Assembly (NCBI RefSeq): GCF_901933205.1
Contig: NC_044572.1
Coordinates: 110,062,965 to 110,126,964 of the forward strand
Direction: 5' to 3'
Length of the DNA stretch: 64,000 bases
DNA from: Camarhynchus parvulus
Taxonomy: Eukaryota > Chordata > Aves > Passeriformes > Thraupidae
Made by a program: the position numbers and the translations under genes. Under the pieces are notes generated by a model. The model made no database searches, was not told the origin of the DNA, and saw nothing but the letters and a program-made list of their open reading frames with translations. This document shows positions 11,070-24,349 of the stretch, in pieces (the stretch's first letter is position 1; each line of letters opens with the position of its first letter).

Positions 11070-11276
11070 ATCACAGAATCCCAGGTTCACTTAGGTTGGA
11101 AGAAACCCCTGAGGTCAGCGAGTCCAACCTATGACCGAGCACCGCCTTGTCAATTAGAGCACAGTATCGAGTGCCACGTCCAGTCTTTCCTGAAGCACCT
11201 TCAGGGACGGTGATTCCACCGCCTCCCTGGGCAGCCCCTTCCAATGTCCAATGAGAAGAAATTCCTCCTAATTCAC
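11070..11276 (-). mobile_element. CR1 LINE 3' fragment (antisense) in UBE2V2 intron 1
   Basis: This is the reverse complement of a CR1 3' end. It starts TCACAGAATCCCAGG, continues with TTAGGTTGGAAGAAACC and GAGTCCAACCTATGACC, and reaches CCTCCCTGGGCAGCCCCTTCC and AAGAAATTCCTCCTAAT. It lies about 200 bp into intron 1, inside the CpG island. The sense strand is opposite to UBE2V2. CpGs are fairly well kept in this copy, perhaps because the island is unmethylated. Confidence 0.9.
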
Positions 11277-13998
11277 TTCTGCCCCGGGCCCCATCTCTTC
11301 CATCCGTGGGGCAGCGGCATCCTTGTGAGAGCCCGGCCTGGGGTGCGTGCGGGGAAACAGGGCTCCGGGTGCTGGGGGAGGGGAGAATTGACCTGCCAAG
11401 GGGCAGCGATGGATGGATAGATGCTGGTGTCCGTGGGGAAGGGAGGAGATGTTGTTAGCCTGGTGAAAATGCTGCAGGAAAGAAAGATTTGTGCTGAAGA
11501 TTTGTACCAGTGTACTGCTGGGTGAACATAGAAGACGTGGTGTAGTGGTATCTAAAATAAAAGGGTTGTCTGTGTCCCCTTTTTATTTGGGAAAGAAGGG
11601 CTTAGGCCTGTATTGTGTTTTGGGACAAAGGTACTTCGCTTTGGTGGTGACTGTAGCACAGTGGGAAGGAGGAGTGGAACTCTCTTCCCTATGGTATCCA
11701 TTGGAGCCAAAGGGTCTCTCGTAGGCCAATTTAAGGGCAAAGAGCTGCCAGTCATCCCAGGAAGCCCCTCTCAGTAACCAGCACACCATGTGTGGAGCAA
11801 TGGTGTGGCAGAACGCTGTGGAAAGTGGTGGCAAAGAAAGGAACAAGAATACTGCTGCAAGTGCTAAATGTAGAAGCACAATTTGACTGCTTTAGTTTCA
11901 TTTCATGAGAAGCTTCAAATACAAAAGGACCTTTCTCTCAGTGCTAAAACCTGAAGGCTTCAGAGGCTTGTTTCCTCTTCTCTCATCCCTGGGGCTTTAT
12001 AAGTGGGATTAAGATGGACCTCAGGTTAGGGGAATAATTTGATTTCAGCAGCAAGTAAATGGTGGCCACTAATTTATTTCTGCTGCCAATCCACTGGATT
12101 ATTGGAGAATTAGGATTATAACAAAACATAAGAAACATCTGTATATTTAAATTGGTTTTGGTACCTTGCTGTTGATCCTGTGAGAAGTGCTTGGGCAGGT
12201 TTTGTTTGGTGTTTTTTTGGTTTTTTTGCTTTTTTTTTTTTGAGGAAGGAGAGTCATCTCCAGTTGGTAATACATTTGGGGATGTGGGATTTTCAGAGTG
12301 GAATTTGATAAAGTAGCTTTTGAAGTAGGTTTTGCAACTATGTGGAAGAGCAGTCCAAAAAGATAGCTATTGCCTATGATAAACGGAGCAAGAATGGATA
12401 TAGAGAAAGCCAAGCATTTGCTCATCTGGGAATTACTGCATTTTATTGTGTTAGGATACTTTTTTACTTTTTTTCCTGTTGTCTAAATTTAAAAGAGTTT
12501 TATTACGAAGCAACACTGAAAGACTTCAGTTTGTGTCTAGGCTGTCACTCGAGATTTCCTGTAATACAAGAGGAAGCAAAGTTGGTTTAGGTCATGTACT
12601 GAGTACTGGCATTTGGCATTCAACCTGGCAAGTGCAGAATATCAGTTACAAAAAATCTTTGTAGTGAGAAAGGCTATTTTCTTTCTACTTTAACCCTATA
12701 AGAATAAATGGTTTTTGACTGAACATTGGTGGTTTCACTGCCATAAGTGTTCTTTGCAGTCTTACAAGAGTTGTTTTAAAATCTCTTATATGCAGTTACT
12801 CAGTGGGGGTTGGTTTTGACTTAGAAATACAGCCACACCTAAAGTTCATAAAAAGGAGATGTAGGAAACTCCTAATATGTGTGACTGCTCCAAACAATGT
12901 AAAGGGCCAGTACTGCATGTACATCTTGTTGAAGAAATTAAATTAAACTAATTTGTTGTAGTAAAATGCAGCAAGCAGGCTGAATCATCAACAAAACTGC
13001 TGGGAAAATTAGTCAGAGCTTCTAAAACAACATATTCTTGTATAGAAAATACTGAGACTTTTTATTGGCACACACATGGGGTGGTGGGGGGTTTGTTTTA
13101 TACTTTCCACATAGTATGTAAAAATTCAGACTTCACCCAGAACTGCTCTTGCCAGGAAGATGTGTTATAATCATTTGTGGAGGAGGGGAGGGAATGATTT
13201 GCTACAGACTTAACTTTGTTATAGACTTAAGATTTAAATCTACCTAGCTTTGTTACTTTAGTCTGCTCGTGCTATAAAGTTGAACTTCATAATTATTTAT
13301 TTCAGAGAAAAAAAAAAGACTGCATGAAGTCAAGGAATGAAATTATAACCCCAAGGAAGTCAACAGCAAAACTTTTACTAAGGTCAACTGTCTTACTTTC
13401 ATCCCAGAAATTCCTTTCCTGGGTTTGCTAATTCTGTGAGCAATCATGTAACAAATTATGTGCATTTAACAGCAGAGAGTTTAGTTTGAAAATAGCTGTT
13501 CTTTAATGTGTGCCAAAGACATTGTATATATCAGAGACATTGCTGTTTAATAAGTATCTTACCTGCTTTCTAAAATCACCTGTAATGAGTAAACTGTGCA
13601 TGTAGATACTGCATGTGCTAGAAATGGAGATTTGTAAGCTGCAGTTTGATCTGATATTACAACTCCTTCTGCTTGAAGCTTGATCCAGGTTATTTGCCTA
13701 GGTACTGCTGGAGGTCTGGGGTTAAACAAGTCAGTTTTCTAGAGAACAGAGCAGCTATATGTAATATATAATCATCCAATTTCATATTGCTTAGCTGGAG
13801 ATTCATTCTGTTAATCTGTTTGAAAATACATAGTAGAAGATGTAAATAAACACAGTTTCAAGTTAAAAGAAATATTTCACTAAGGCATGCCATTTAAACA
13901 TCTCTTGTCTATCTCAAGGAAAAGAAGCATATTAAAACATCATTACAAGGAGTTAATTGAGGAATTAATTTCTGCATTTTGATAATTTGGGTTTCACT

Positions 13999-14035
13999 TA
14001 ATATTATATTGCCTATGATATGTAATATAATATTA
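13999..14035. repeat. Perfect 12-bp AT-rich inverted repeat
   Basis: TAATATTATATT at 13999-14010 is the exact reverse complement of AATATAATATTA at 14024-14035, with a 13-bp loop. It sits about 30 bp before the (TA)n tract, so both may extrude together as an unusual AT-rich structure. Confidence 0.75.
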
Positions 14036-14061
14036 TATACCTTATATGTAGGATGTAGGGT

Positions 14062-14063
<2 letters not shown>

Positions 14064-14105
<42 letters not shown>
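14064..14105. repeat. (TA)n microsatellite
   Basis: About 20 uninterrupted TA units in UBE2V2 intron 1, following TTGTG. It is likely to vary in length between individuals. Confidence 0.95.
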
Positions 14106-14107
<2 letters not shown>

Positions 14108-17100
14108 GTGAATGTTCCCTAAAGGCACTGATGATGTCACTAAGTGGTTAGAATTTATGTGGGAAAATAACGAGAATTAAGGCAGCAGTGTCAAATACGG
14201 TGCTGTAACTATGGGCTGCTAATGCTTTTTCCTCCTTCCTCTTCAACTGAGAGCTTCAGTAGCTTGGAGGAGGGTGGACAGGGCTGAGTGAATGAAAATT
14301 CCCCTTGGTTTGCTGAAACTGGGTGCTTAGGGAAGAAAAATTGACTGATCTCCAGTCAAAATTATGTGAGATTCCTAATTTACTTCTAGTATGGAGTCTT
14401 GAGCTTTTTTGAAAGTGTGTTTGAAGGTACATGGCTAGATACCTGTGAAATATTTTTTTCTGTAAAATCCATACTTTTAATTTCCAGTCATTCTACTCTA
14501 TAAGGATGAAACAGCTTCATTGTGTAACCTCATTTGCCCATGCAAAAATGCCCTTCCCTTTGATTTTATAGATGATTGATTCTGTGAGTAGAAATGGCAC
14601 AATGCATGTCAGTGACTTATTTTCATAACTTTATTTTTTACTTCTATTTGCAATCACTTGGTGGTTGTGGAAACAGTTCTAAGTGTGCATGACTACCGTA
14701 AGGAAGCTCGGATAAAAATGAAGGGCTGGAAGTGGTCTTGAGTGAGTTGTAGACTCCCTGAGCTGTGAAACAAGGCCTGAGTGTGCCATTCCTAATGGCT
14801 GGGACTTTTGGTGGTGGTGGTTTTGGTTTATTTTGCTTTGAAAGTTGGGATTTTTTTCTTCCTCTCTTAAAACCCACAATTGCAAGATATTCTACAGTGT
14901 GAGATATTTTGCAATACTTTCTCTTAAATGCCTTGAAACTCCTTTCTTCTTCATTCCAAATTAAGCAGATGTCGTCTCTTCTTTGCTTGGTAGGGTAAAG
15001 ATTTATACCCTGAGTGTGGAACATTCAGCCGTTCAGAGGAGTAATAAGGGGGTATATTTATAGGTGGGATGCAGAAGCAACAATTTAAAGACCACTTTTT
15101 CCATGTAGGATATGGGATATAATTTAAATTTCATGTCTAGAAAACTCTGCACAGGTAGGCTTCTCTTTTCCTCTGACCTGTTCAATTTTCATTTCCTTTC
15201 TCTTTTTTTTTCATTGTCAAGGAAATAGTTGTGTTTTTTATCCACTGTGTTTTACCTTGAAGGATGTATTACACCCTCCCATTTTCTCTTTTATGCCTCC
15301 ACCACATTGCTCATTTATTCAGAACTGGTCCAAGAAGTCAGTTTAAGAGCTTTTTAGAATTTTAGAGTCCTCAAAGTTTGTTATGTGAGTTTACAGTGTT
15401 AGCTGTTTAGCTGTTTAAGCACAGAGTTCTTGAAGCTGCAAGTAATCAAACAAAACAAAAGAAGTAATACTGTGTTCCATGAGGCAGCAAGTACTCTATG
15501 TGGAGCATTTTTTCCATCCTGTCCTGTGCACAAGCAATTGCAGTTGTGATTGTTCTGGCTGCTTAAAAACGTCTTGACAAACCACAAATAATTTCAGCTG
15601 GCTTGAGAAAAGTTTAGATTGCAAATTACTTTAAAACTATATATAGACCATCAGTTCTTTCCAACTTTGGGGCATATATAGGCAAGATACTCTGTTTCTT
15701 CTCAGAGCTTTGCCTGTATCATTTTCCTGCCTTTGTTCCTGGTATTTTATAACTCTGTCTTTAAATACAAACCTACTTATGTCTTTCTGCCACAATAGCT
15801 ATGTAAATCTTCTCACAGCAAAGTAACTTACCTCTGCAATAAAAAAGTGGCCTACTTTGTAATCTTTTATTTGTTTAAGAGCTTGTTGGAAATTCAGGGA
15901 TGTTATCAGACATAGTATTGTAGCCCATTATCTAAACTATTCTGTATAATCCTGGAAAATTTTAGCCTGGATAAAGGTACAACACAGTTTCAGAAGGATA
16001 TGCCTTTCAGCAGTTGGAGGCAGATGGTCTGTACTATAAACCTAAGCATGCATGAGAAGGCTTCTCATGTAAGAATTAGATTTCCAAGTCTTATGAGTAG
16101 TTGGTGGAATTGAATTACATATGTATTTGTTAGTATTTGTGTTTTGCCTTATGGAAGTTTTTCCAGAGGCAGTGTTAAATACATGCTGTGAAACTGTTCA
16201 GCCTCTTTTTGTTAACAGACCTTTCCTCTCTCTGTCCCTACTCTTTTTATCTACTATTATCTCTTCTATCTGTTATCTTTCAGTATTTGCTATTTTAGTA
16301 TATCCACTATTAACTCTTTTTATCTACACTGTAGCTCATATTTCATCTTGACTGAAACTTAATGTAAAGTACTAATCAGCTTCAGCTACTCCTGTTAGGT
16401 TTTGTTGTCTTGTTATCTCAGTTATCCTGTGGGAACCTCAGCACAGACCATGGAAAGACAAGAAACTGCTGTGGAGGAAGTGTTCAAAGTAGCCTTGATT
16501 TAAGTATTTGGAAGGGTTTTACTATATGCTGTCCTGCCCAAAGAATGTTTATCTTTGTATTTGTCATTTGGAATACACTAATGACATATAATTCAAACAA
16601 TATTTTGAATCGAATCAGTGCAGAAACTTACGACTTGTGAAGCTGTCAGACTGATTCTGAATAACATGAGCTTCTGGTTTACAGCCTTTTCAAAAATGTG
16701 TGATGATTTAAGTCTGTGACTAAACCATTTCCTAGTTAGCATTTTGGAAGGAATGGAATCTTCAACACTTAGAACTTCAGAGCTCTACAATCTTGATTTC
16801 GGAAGGATGAGATGCTTCAACTAGATTTTAAAAATAGTCAGAAAAATTATAGATTCAGTATGCTCTTTTTAAAAATTCTTGCATTAAATGTGTTTAATAG
16901 CATAAAGAAAAAAATCACCTCCCTCCATTGTATTTGTGACTATTCATAAACTGGATAGTTAAGTGTGTTTGCAATTGGCTTGAGTAAATCAAAACATTTT
17001 GCCCAATACATATAAAAGGAGTATCCTTTATTCAGTATATTTGCAGTAAAATGTCCAGTTTTATTCATATAACTTAGAACTTTTCCAGAGAAGGAATTGC

Positions 17101-20100
17101 AAGTTTTCTTTCTTCTCACTGAAATGGAATGTGTGATCATGTAAATATTAAATAATTTGAACTTTTGAATACCATAGCATATAGAAAATAGCAGGCTGAA
17201 GTATGACTCTCAAAAATAATGTAGGAAAATAATTTAATGGCAGTTTTTTTACTAAATATGTGGTGATTGGTGCATGTGCTGATTAGATCCATAAGTGTAT
17301 GCTTATGTGTATAACTGAAAGAATAACATTTTTTGCTTTACATAGATAAAGGATCTTTATGTTTTGCACTGTGGATAGGTGCTGAGTCATGGTGGAAAGG
17401 ACCTTCATGCACATGTTAGAACAACTGTTTGCTAATCAATGACTTGTAACCCGTTTAAGACAGCTTTACAGCTTTGCTGGACTAAATCCTTGATGCTCCT
17501 CATGTTATCTGGGTCACACATTGTATTCTTAACTTTTAAAGCAGATGCTGGGAAAGCTGTTTCATGACGAAATATTGGGCTCTGCTGAGTTCCTGTAATC
17601 TCCTGCTCCTCCTGTCCCTTTATCTGGGGAAAAAAAGTTTCTATGTCATTGTAATTTAAAAGGTAACTTAATAAGTATGTGTTTAAAATAATTTTTTTCT
17701 CTCTGCTAACACAAAGTCAGGTTTAAAATGCAAGTTTCAAAAATGAGCCATTTTAATTTCCATTAATTTTTTTTCTGCTGTTATTTAGCTTTGTGCTTTT
17801 AATAATGGGGTAATTACTAAACAAGGTTACTGAACAAGTTTGGGGGTTACTTTTTAACTTTTCAGGGTGGAAATTTGAAAGATTTCTTTGCCTCGTAAAA
17901 TCTTGATTCCTTAGACTATTAAATCACAGTTAATATTGCTGGTGGTTTTTGAAGTGACAGCTATCTTTTCTAACTCCTGTTTGCTGGCTTCCTGCCTTAC
18001 ATTATTTTGTACAAAATTGAAACAGTAATTCTCAATTTGCTAAGCATCGCAATGTGTCACTTCTCTCATTTCATACACTAAAACATATGGGAAGGTGGTT
18101 GAATTATTTAATATCTCATGTGTGTCATTCAGTCGTTGCCTATAAAGAGTTAAGTTTTAAACCTTTAGTCAGCTTTGGGCATTTCCACCCTTCATGAATG
18201 TCAATTGATGAGTTATTTAGTGACTTAACTGTTTAGTACCTGTATGTTTTTTCTTATAGTGTGAGGCATCAGTGGTCATGCAGTGTCTGAGTTAACAGTG
18301 GTCTTGTCTATTAAAAAAATGCACTTAGATATAATATAGACTGATAAAGAAATGCCGCTAATATTGGTACAAATTTGTAAAATTACTTTTAAGCAATTTG
18401 CACCCATTTTCTTTTGGGACTGCAGTCCACTTTAGTGGGATTTATGCTATAGTTTTCTGTTGTTGTGGTAACTTTTTTAAGAAGTTTGTTTGGATGAGGT
18501 ATTTTAATTACTTAAAAAATTGTGGGAATTTCTGAAGGTTGGAGGTTTTTTCCTTTTTTCCCCCCTCTTTGTTTTTGCCAAGAGTTTGCTTATGCCTTCT
18601 CTGTTATGTAGTCTTAACAGCATTTGTATCTCTAGTGAAGCAAGCTTCTTCATTAGTGTAATTTTTATGAGCACCATTAGTCATTCCATGCCAGCAGCAG
18701 TACTCAAGATGATCGTGTTTGCATGAAGGTGTCAAGACAGAGTGATGTTGTTGCATCCTTGCTAACAAAGCTGGAGTTGCTCTCAGATCTGGGCTATATT
18801 CTCTGTGTGCACATATCCAATCTTAACTGCCCTGTGCTTTTCTTGCTGATGTGCATGTGATGACTCTTGCTCTTATTTGCTGTTGTGCCTTGTGCAACTT
18901 TAGGATGTGTAGGATATTGTTGTTCCATAACAAATCAGGGGAGTGGAGAGGGCATTTGGAAATTGGGCTGCAGGAGTTATGGAGTGGAGGTTTTCAGTGA
19001 GGCATGAGCCTTGGTAAGGGGAGATAGTGGAGAGTGGGAAAAACTTGATGGAATTTTTAAGAAATTGGCTCCTCCAGGGCTGCTGGTCAGAGGTTGGAGC
19101 AGCTCTGATGAATCAGGTAGTTAATGGCAGCTGCACCTCCATCTGCTGCTCTTCTGGAAAAGGTGCATAAGGGGAAAGGGATAGCAGTGGGGAGCAGAGA
19201 AAGAGGGGAGAGAGGAGTGGCTGTGAGCATGGTTAGAAGTGAATAAAAACTGAACAGACATGATGTGTTTTCCTGGGGGGATGCTGACCATCATAGAAAG
19301 AGTTGTGTCCATAGGGCTGCCTTCAGTAAATAATCCAATGGATTATGGAACAGAATTGGTAGAAATCAAAGTTACTAGAAGGAATTAACTCACTTCCTTC
19401 TGGTTACTCAGGAGGCAAGATAAAAGAAGGGAAGGCTTATGTTATGCCTTGGTAAGGTACCTATTTGTTTTGCTAGAAATGTCTCACACTTTAAAACATA
19501 ATTAATAAAACCTTAAAATGTACAAACATTTCCTGAAGAAGTTCTGTATTTGAAATGTGCACTCTGCTGGAGAACTCAAGTTTGAGGTCTCGTCATTCTT
19601 AGTGTGAAACCATCAACAACTGAAACATATTGAATAAATTGATGTTGCTTTTGCAGTTTTGATATGCTGAGATCTCCTACTGCAGCATCAAGATTTGTGG
19701 TTTAAACCATTTTAACATGCTTGTAAATCAGGTATGTGTCTGCCAATCCAGCTACTAATGGGTAGCTTATAGAAATTAATTTCTTTCCATCCCAGTGAAA
19801 CTAAAGCTAGCACTGAAAATGTCATTCTGTGTAGAATTTATCATTTTCAATTATTATCACTAGTAGGTAGTGTCTTAATGTTATGAATATGCATATGAAA
19901 TGGAAAGCCAGGTGAAAAAAAACTGCTTCTATAAACCTATGTTATCTTTATTGTTTTGTTGTTTGATTGTTTTTTAAACCAGCATTAGTACCCTGCCTTA
20001 AAGAAATAACCTCTATACCTGTCCAGCCCTTTTCCCCTTCAGCAAAATCTGAATGCTGAGTTGCAGTAAATGACCGAGACTTCTGCTCTATTAACAGTTT

Positions 20101-20628
20101 CTCATTAGCTGCCTTCTTAATATAAGCCATATTTAGAATGTTTATGGCTGTGGCTGGACTGAAATAAAAAGAAAATTCCTATGAAAGTTATTGTCATGAA
20201 GCCTAGCTTAAGTTAGGACTGTGCCTATTAAGATACTATCAAATGTAGGATTTCACTTAGGTGAAATAAATAGAAATTTTCACCAATGTAATTCTGAAAA
20301 CAAATATGACTTTACTTAGCTTTAACCAAAAATTAGGTTTTAAGGTAAAGGGTTATAGCTTTCACACTGCTGTGGCTCTTTATTGCCTCATGCTGGGAAA
20401 TGTTTCTCAGCAACTGACATTTCTTTATATGAAAAAAAACAAACCCCAAAACCTGATGAAATGCACGCTTTAGCTTCAGTGTGGTTCCTGGAGTTGCATC
20501 TCTTCTTTGAAGTCTTCCAACCTGTGTGCTTTCAACATACTTAAACATACTTAATGTCAAATATTGTAAAAGGGAAAGAGGTTTATCATTTACAGGGCTC
20601 CTACATAGTGTTTGATATAAATATATCC

Positions 20629-20653
20629 ATATATATATATATATATATATATA
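20629..20653. repeat. (TA)n microsatellite
   Basis: About 12 uninterrupted AT units in UBE2V2 intron 1, preceded by the related ATAAATATATCC. Confidence 0.9.
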
Positions 20654-23600
20654 GTTTAGGCCTGCAAAGAAGTACAATAATCCATTTAGTTCTTACCACT
20701 TCGTACCTGTTCAGTATTGTAGCAAAACTGGCTCTGAGTTAGTGAGCATTGAACACAGTGAATAAATGGCCATTTGCTCTATTTGCTCTGTAGTGTTCAT
20801 TGATGTACATCTGCTTACTTGAGCTGTGGAGTCTTACCTTTTACTCATCTCTTATTAATTCTTCAAGTTAGTTGTCTTGTTTCTGTCTGTTGGGATAAAT
20901 AATTTCTTTCTACATGGAAATGAATTTTCATGTGATTTTCTTCTTGAATTTCTATTCCTAGAAAATTTCCATGGGTAAGCATAGTTAGATCTGCAAATTC
21001 ATTAAGACTAACCTAAACTGGTGTTGCTTACAGCTCTGTGAGGTTCAGACTTGATTAATGCCTTATTCCTCATCCTGATCAGTGTGCATGGGCCACCTAT
21101 TGCTGCTAAATACCTTGGTTTCACCATTTAAGTTAGCATAGTATAGGACTTCTCCAATTTAAACTCAAAACTGTTAATGCAGAATATTCCATTGCTCGAG
21201 TTTCATTGCTTTGGGACATACTTGCTGGAGGAAAGTAGAGAAAAATAGCGTAAATTCGACTTTATGAAAATGACTGACATAAAGAATTATGAATTTGAAT
21301 TTTACTGAAATATATTGAAACTTTCCTGGAAAGCAGTTGGAAACGTCAGTTTACCTTGAATAAGATTCATGTGTTGGAAACAGTGATTTTACTATGTGTG
21401 TAGTAACATACTTGATTTCAAAACAAGAGCAGCACGAATAACAAAGTCCATTATTGAATTGCTGCATTCCACTACTAATGCCAGCAATGGAGTTCTGTTC
21501 TAGACAAAACTGTCATGTCCAGCTTGGTTGTTGTACTAACTAAGCTAGTTACTAGAAATATTTCAGGGTTTTGGAGCTTAGCTACTGTGATCAACCTCAG
21601 ATAATTGCAGTGTCAATAGGGTACACCTGGCAATATTTCCTGATAGTAGGTTTGTGATAGTAAGGCTTTTCTTGTGTGTATTTTGGTAACTGGTGAACAA
21701 GAATACACATCAAGTTTACAAAAAAAAAAAAAAGCTTTTTTCAGACGAATATCTTCTGCAGCCAGAATAGAATATGTTAGTATTTCACCCTCCTTCTTCT
21801 CTCTCCTTAATTTTTGTTTGTTTTGTTTTGCTTTTAATGTATTGGCATTTCAGGGCCTATTTAAGGCTTTGGTTGTTTTATGTTCTTTTTGTGGGTGTGT
21901 GGACTGTTTTTGTTAGTACAGCATTTCAGATTTTTACTTCATTTTGTCCAGAGCAAGATGAATTGCTCAGAGACTGAAAGGAACAAGTTGTTTTCTCTGT
22001 GTTTCTCTTTGTATTTTTTTTCCTCCTCTCCCTGCCCCAGGAGAAATTGTTTTATGGCTTGAAATTTGCAAGACTGACGTCCTTCCCCCCTTTCCCTGTC
22101 CTTAGGAAATGCTTACTTTGCTGTGAGCCTGAAGCTGATAAATGGGGTTTGAGAGGTTTTTCTCTTTGTTACCAAGCTGAACATACTTTTCAGCTTCTGT
22201 TTTGCTGGAAGTCAGTGGGCAAGAGCTAACTAAAAAATTCAAAATTTTTCATACTACAGACTCCCTGACATAGCTATTTCAATCAGGAAGAATAGCATCC
22301 CTGACAGTATCTGACTGTGTTCATGTAGGATTTTTTGATATAACTTGTTCTCATGTCCAGGATTTGTTTGTAGAGCTGTCTTTTGGAGTGTTGGTATGGG
22401 ATGTGCTGGTTTAACTATGGTGAAATGGTCCTGGGACTGAGGTAACAATCAGGAGTGATTGAAGTCAAGAACTGAGGGAGATTTGAAGAGCAACTGAATA
22501 TTGGTATGGAATGTTGGTTATGGACAATTACTCTAAAAAACATAATTTTGGGTCTTACAGAAAACTTCATACTTTAGGCTCTGAACCAATCTATTAAAAA
22601 TTTGGGTTATGGTTTGCTTTTGTAACCTGCAGGGACAAGAGCAGAGTGTAGGTTACGCCACTCTTGCCTGTTACACAGCAAAGAATCATTTGATGTGTGA
22701 GGAGCTTGGACTGCCAACTATTTGCAGGAGTGGGTCCATGTGAACTGTTTAAAAATGTGATTTAATATATCCAGTGAGGTCTGTCAAATCTGACTTAAGT
22801 GCACATAAGTGCAGTTGTGTGTTGTGTCTTGATGCTGCTAATTAGATCACTGTATCACTGAGTGATCTGACATTACCAACTGGGGAGCTCTGTCTAGCAA
22901 GAACAGGTTCATCGAGGCAATTCTCATTTGTTACTCTAGTGAAAGTTGTTGGTACTCCTAATGGACACTGAAGATTCCTTTTTATTTTCTTTCCTGAATT
23001 TTTTCCAGGTTATGCAGATTCTGAATCAAAGCATAGCTATAACTTTTTTCTTGACTCATCCTTTGTGGTAGTGTGTTTTTTATTTCCATTAACTTGGTGA
23101 TTTAGAATGTAATATCTGAAGTAGCTCCATATATATGAAAGTACACCCTCATGCTTAAATTACGGGCTTTGTTTACTGAATCTTGTTTCATTTTCTTCTA
23201 ATTCCAGGGTATTAAATTCACCAATTATTTAACGTATTTCTGTAGTCCAGTTTCATGATTCAATTTTTAAATTAAAAACTGTTGGTATATGTAAGCATGA
23301 ATGATGGTTTGTTTGTTTGTTTAAGTGAAATATATTTAGTTCAATTGTTTGTGAGAATTTGGTAGAAGTTGTTTGGCAGTTCCTGTGACAGATTTTGGGC
23401 AGGGGTGTCAGGAGGCTATTTGTCAGTCAAATCCACAGTGAGGTGATCTTTGCAGATAAAGTGAGGAGTGGTTTTGCTTTTTGTTTTCCTAATCTGGATG
23501 AAACCATCTATGTTTTCACATGCAGAGCCTTAGTCCATCATTGCAAAGAGCTGTGCTGGATGCAGTGTTGTATTGAGCTGTAAATCACAGCCTGCTGAGG

Positions 23601-24330
23601 GGAATTTACCATGCCTGTAGTTGTGCCAGTGTTAAAATTGACAGCTTTAATCCCCTTCACTTGGAAGTGTGAGGTTTTAGCTCTGCCTGTTACAGAGAGT
23701 AAAACCAACCTGTCTGTGCCTGGTTGAAGCTGCTTAGTGGTCCCATGAGCAAGTGGCATTGGGGAGAACACCTGAGGTCTGGTAGTCAGCTGAATAATGG
23801 TGCTGGTTTCCATAATTTCATACTGCTAGTGAGCTGCACATGAGAAGAGAAGGATGTTTCATTGTCCAAATTCTGTACATGAAATAACACTTGATACTCA
23901 AATTCAGACAGGAATATTTCAAAGTTTTCAGCAAATATTTGATGAATTGCATTGTCTGGATTAGAGATAAAACTGCCTTCTGAAATACCTGAAATAGCAA
24001 GAAGAATATTTTTTTTTAACTTTCTGTTTATACTAGGAGCAAACTTAATTTCTGGAAAATCCAGATCATCCTTGACTGGATTTCTAGACAGAAGTTCTTG
24101 TTGTTTTTTGCTGGGAAGAGAGCACAATCTTGTGCGTGTGTTCCACTCTTCAATCTAGGTAAATTTGTTTTGTGTAAAGCTTATAACATGATCAAAGCAA
24201 GCATGTAGAGTGCAATAGCATGCACAAGGACGGGGTGAGTGCTCGAGACAGTATTTCATTCCAGTTAATTTTGCTGGAAGTTTCTAAGTCGATAATTAAA
24301 AATAATAGTAAGGGGTTGTTTTTTGTCAGC

Positions 24331-24349
24331 TTGTTTGTTTGTTTGTTTT
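24331..24349. repeat. (TTTG)n short simple repeat
   Basis: Four to five TTTG units in intron 1. A similar run is at 23307-23322. Confidence 0.8.

Larger units (their letters stand above)
10480..11450 (+). promoter_or_regulatory. UBE2V2: CpG island promoter of UBE2V2
   Basis: Base composition changes sharply from AT-rich to GC-rich at about 10480, with dense CpG through exon 1 and into intron 1. There is no TATA box close to the start codon, consistent with a housekeeping CpG-island promoter. Two copies of GGAAGTGACG occur at 10773-10782 and 10797-10806, resembling ETS sites fused to a CRE half-site. The start codon itself sits in a YY1-like motif. A CR1 fragment at about 11070-11276 interrupts the island just downstream of exon 1. 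The many long open frames here on both strands are a by-product of high GC content. A divergent transcript is possible but not shown. Confidence 0.8.

Noticed and set aside
10318..11094. Open frames up to 195 residues on both strands in the UBE2V2 CpG island
   Set aside because: High GC explains them. They overlap one another and exon 1 and run into a CR1. The real coding content is the 16-nt exon 1.
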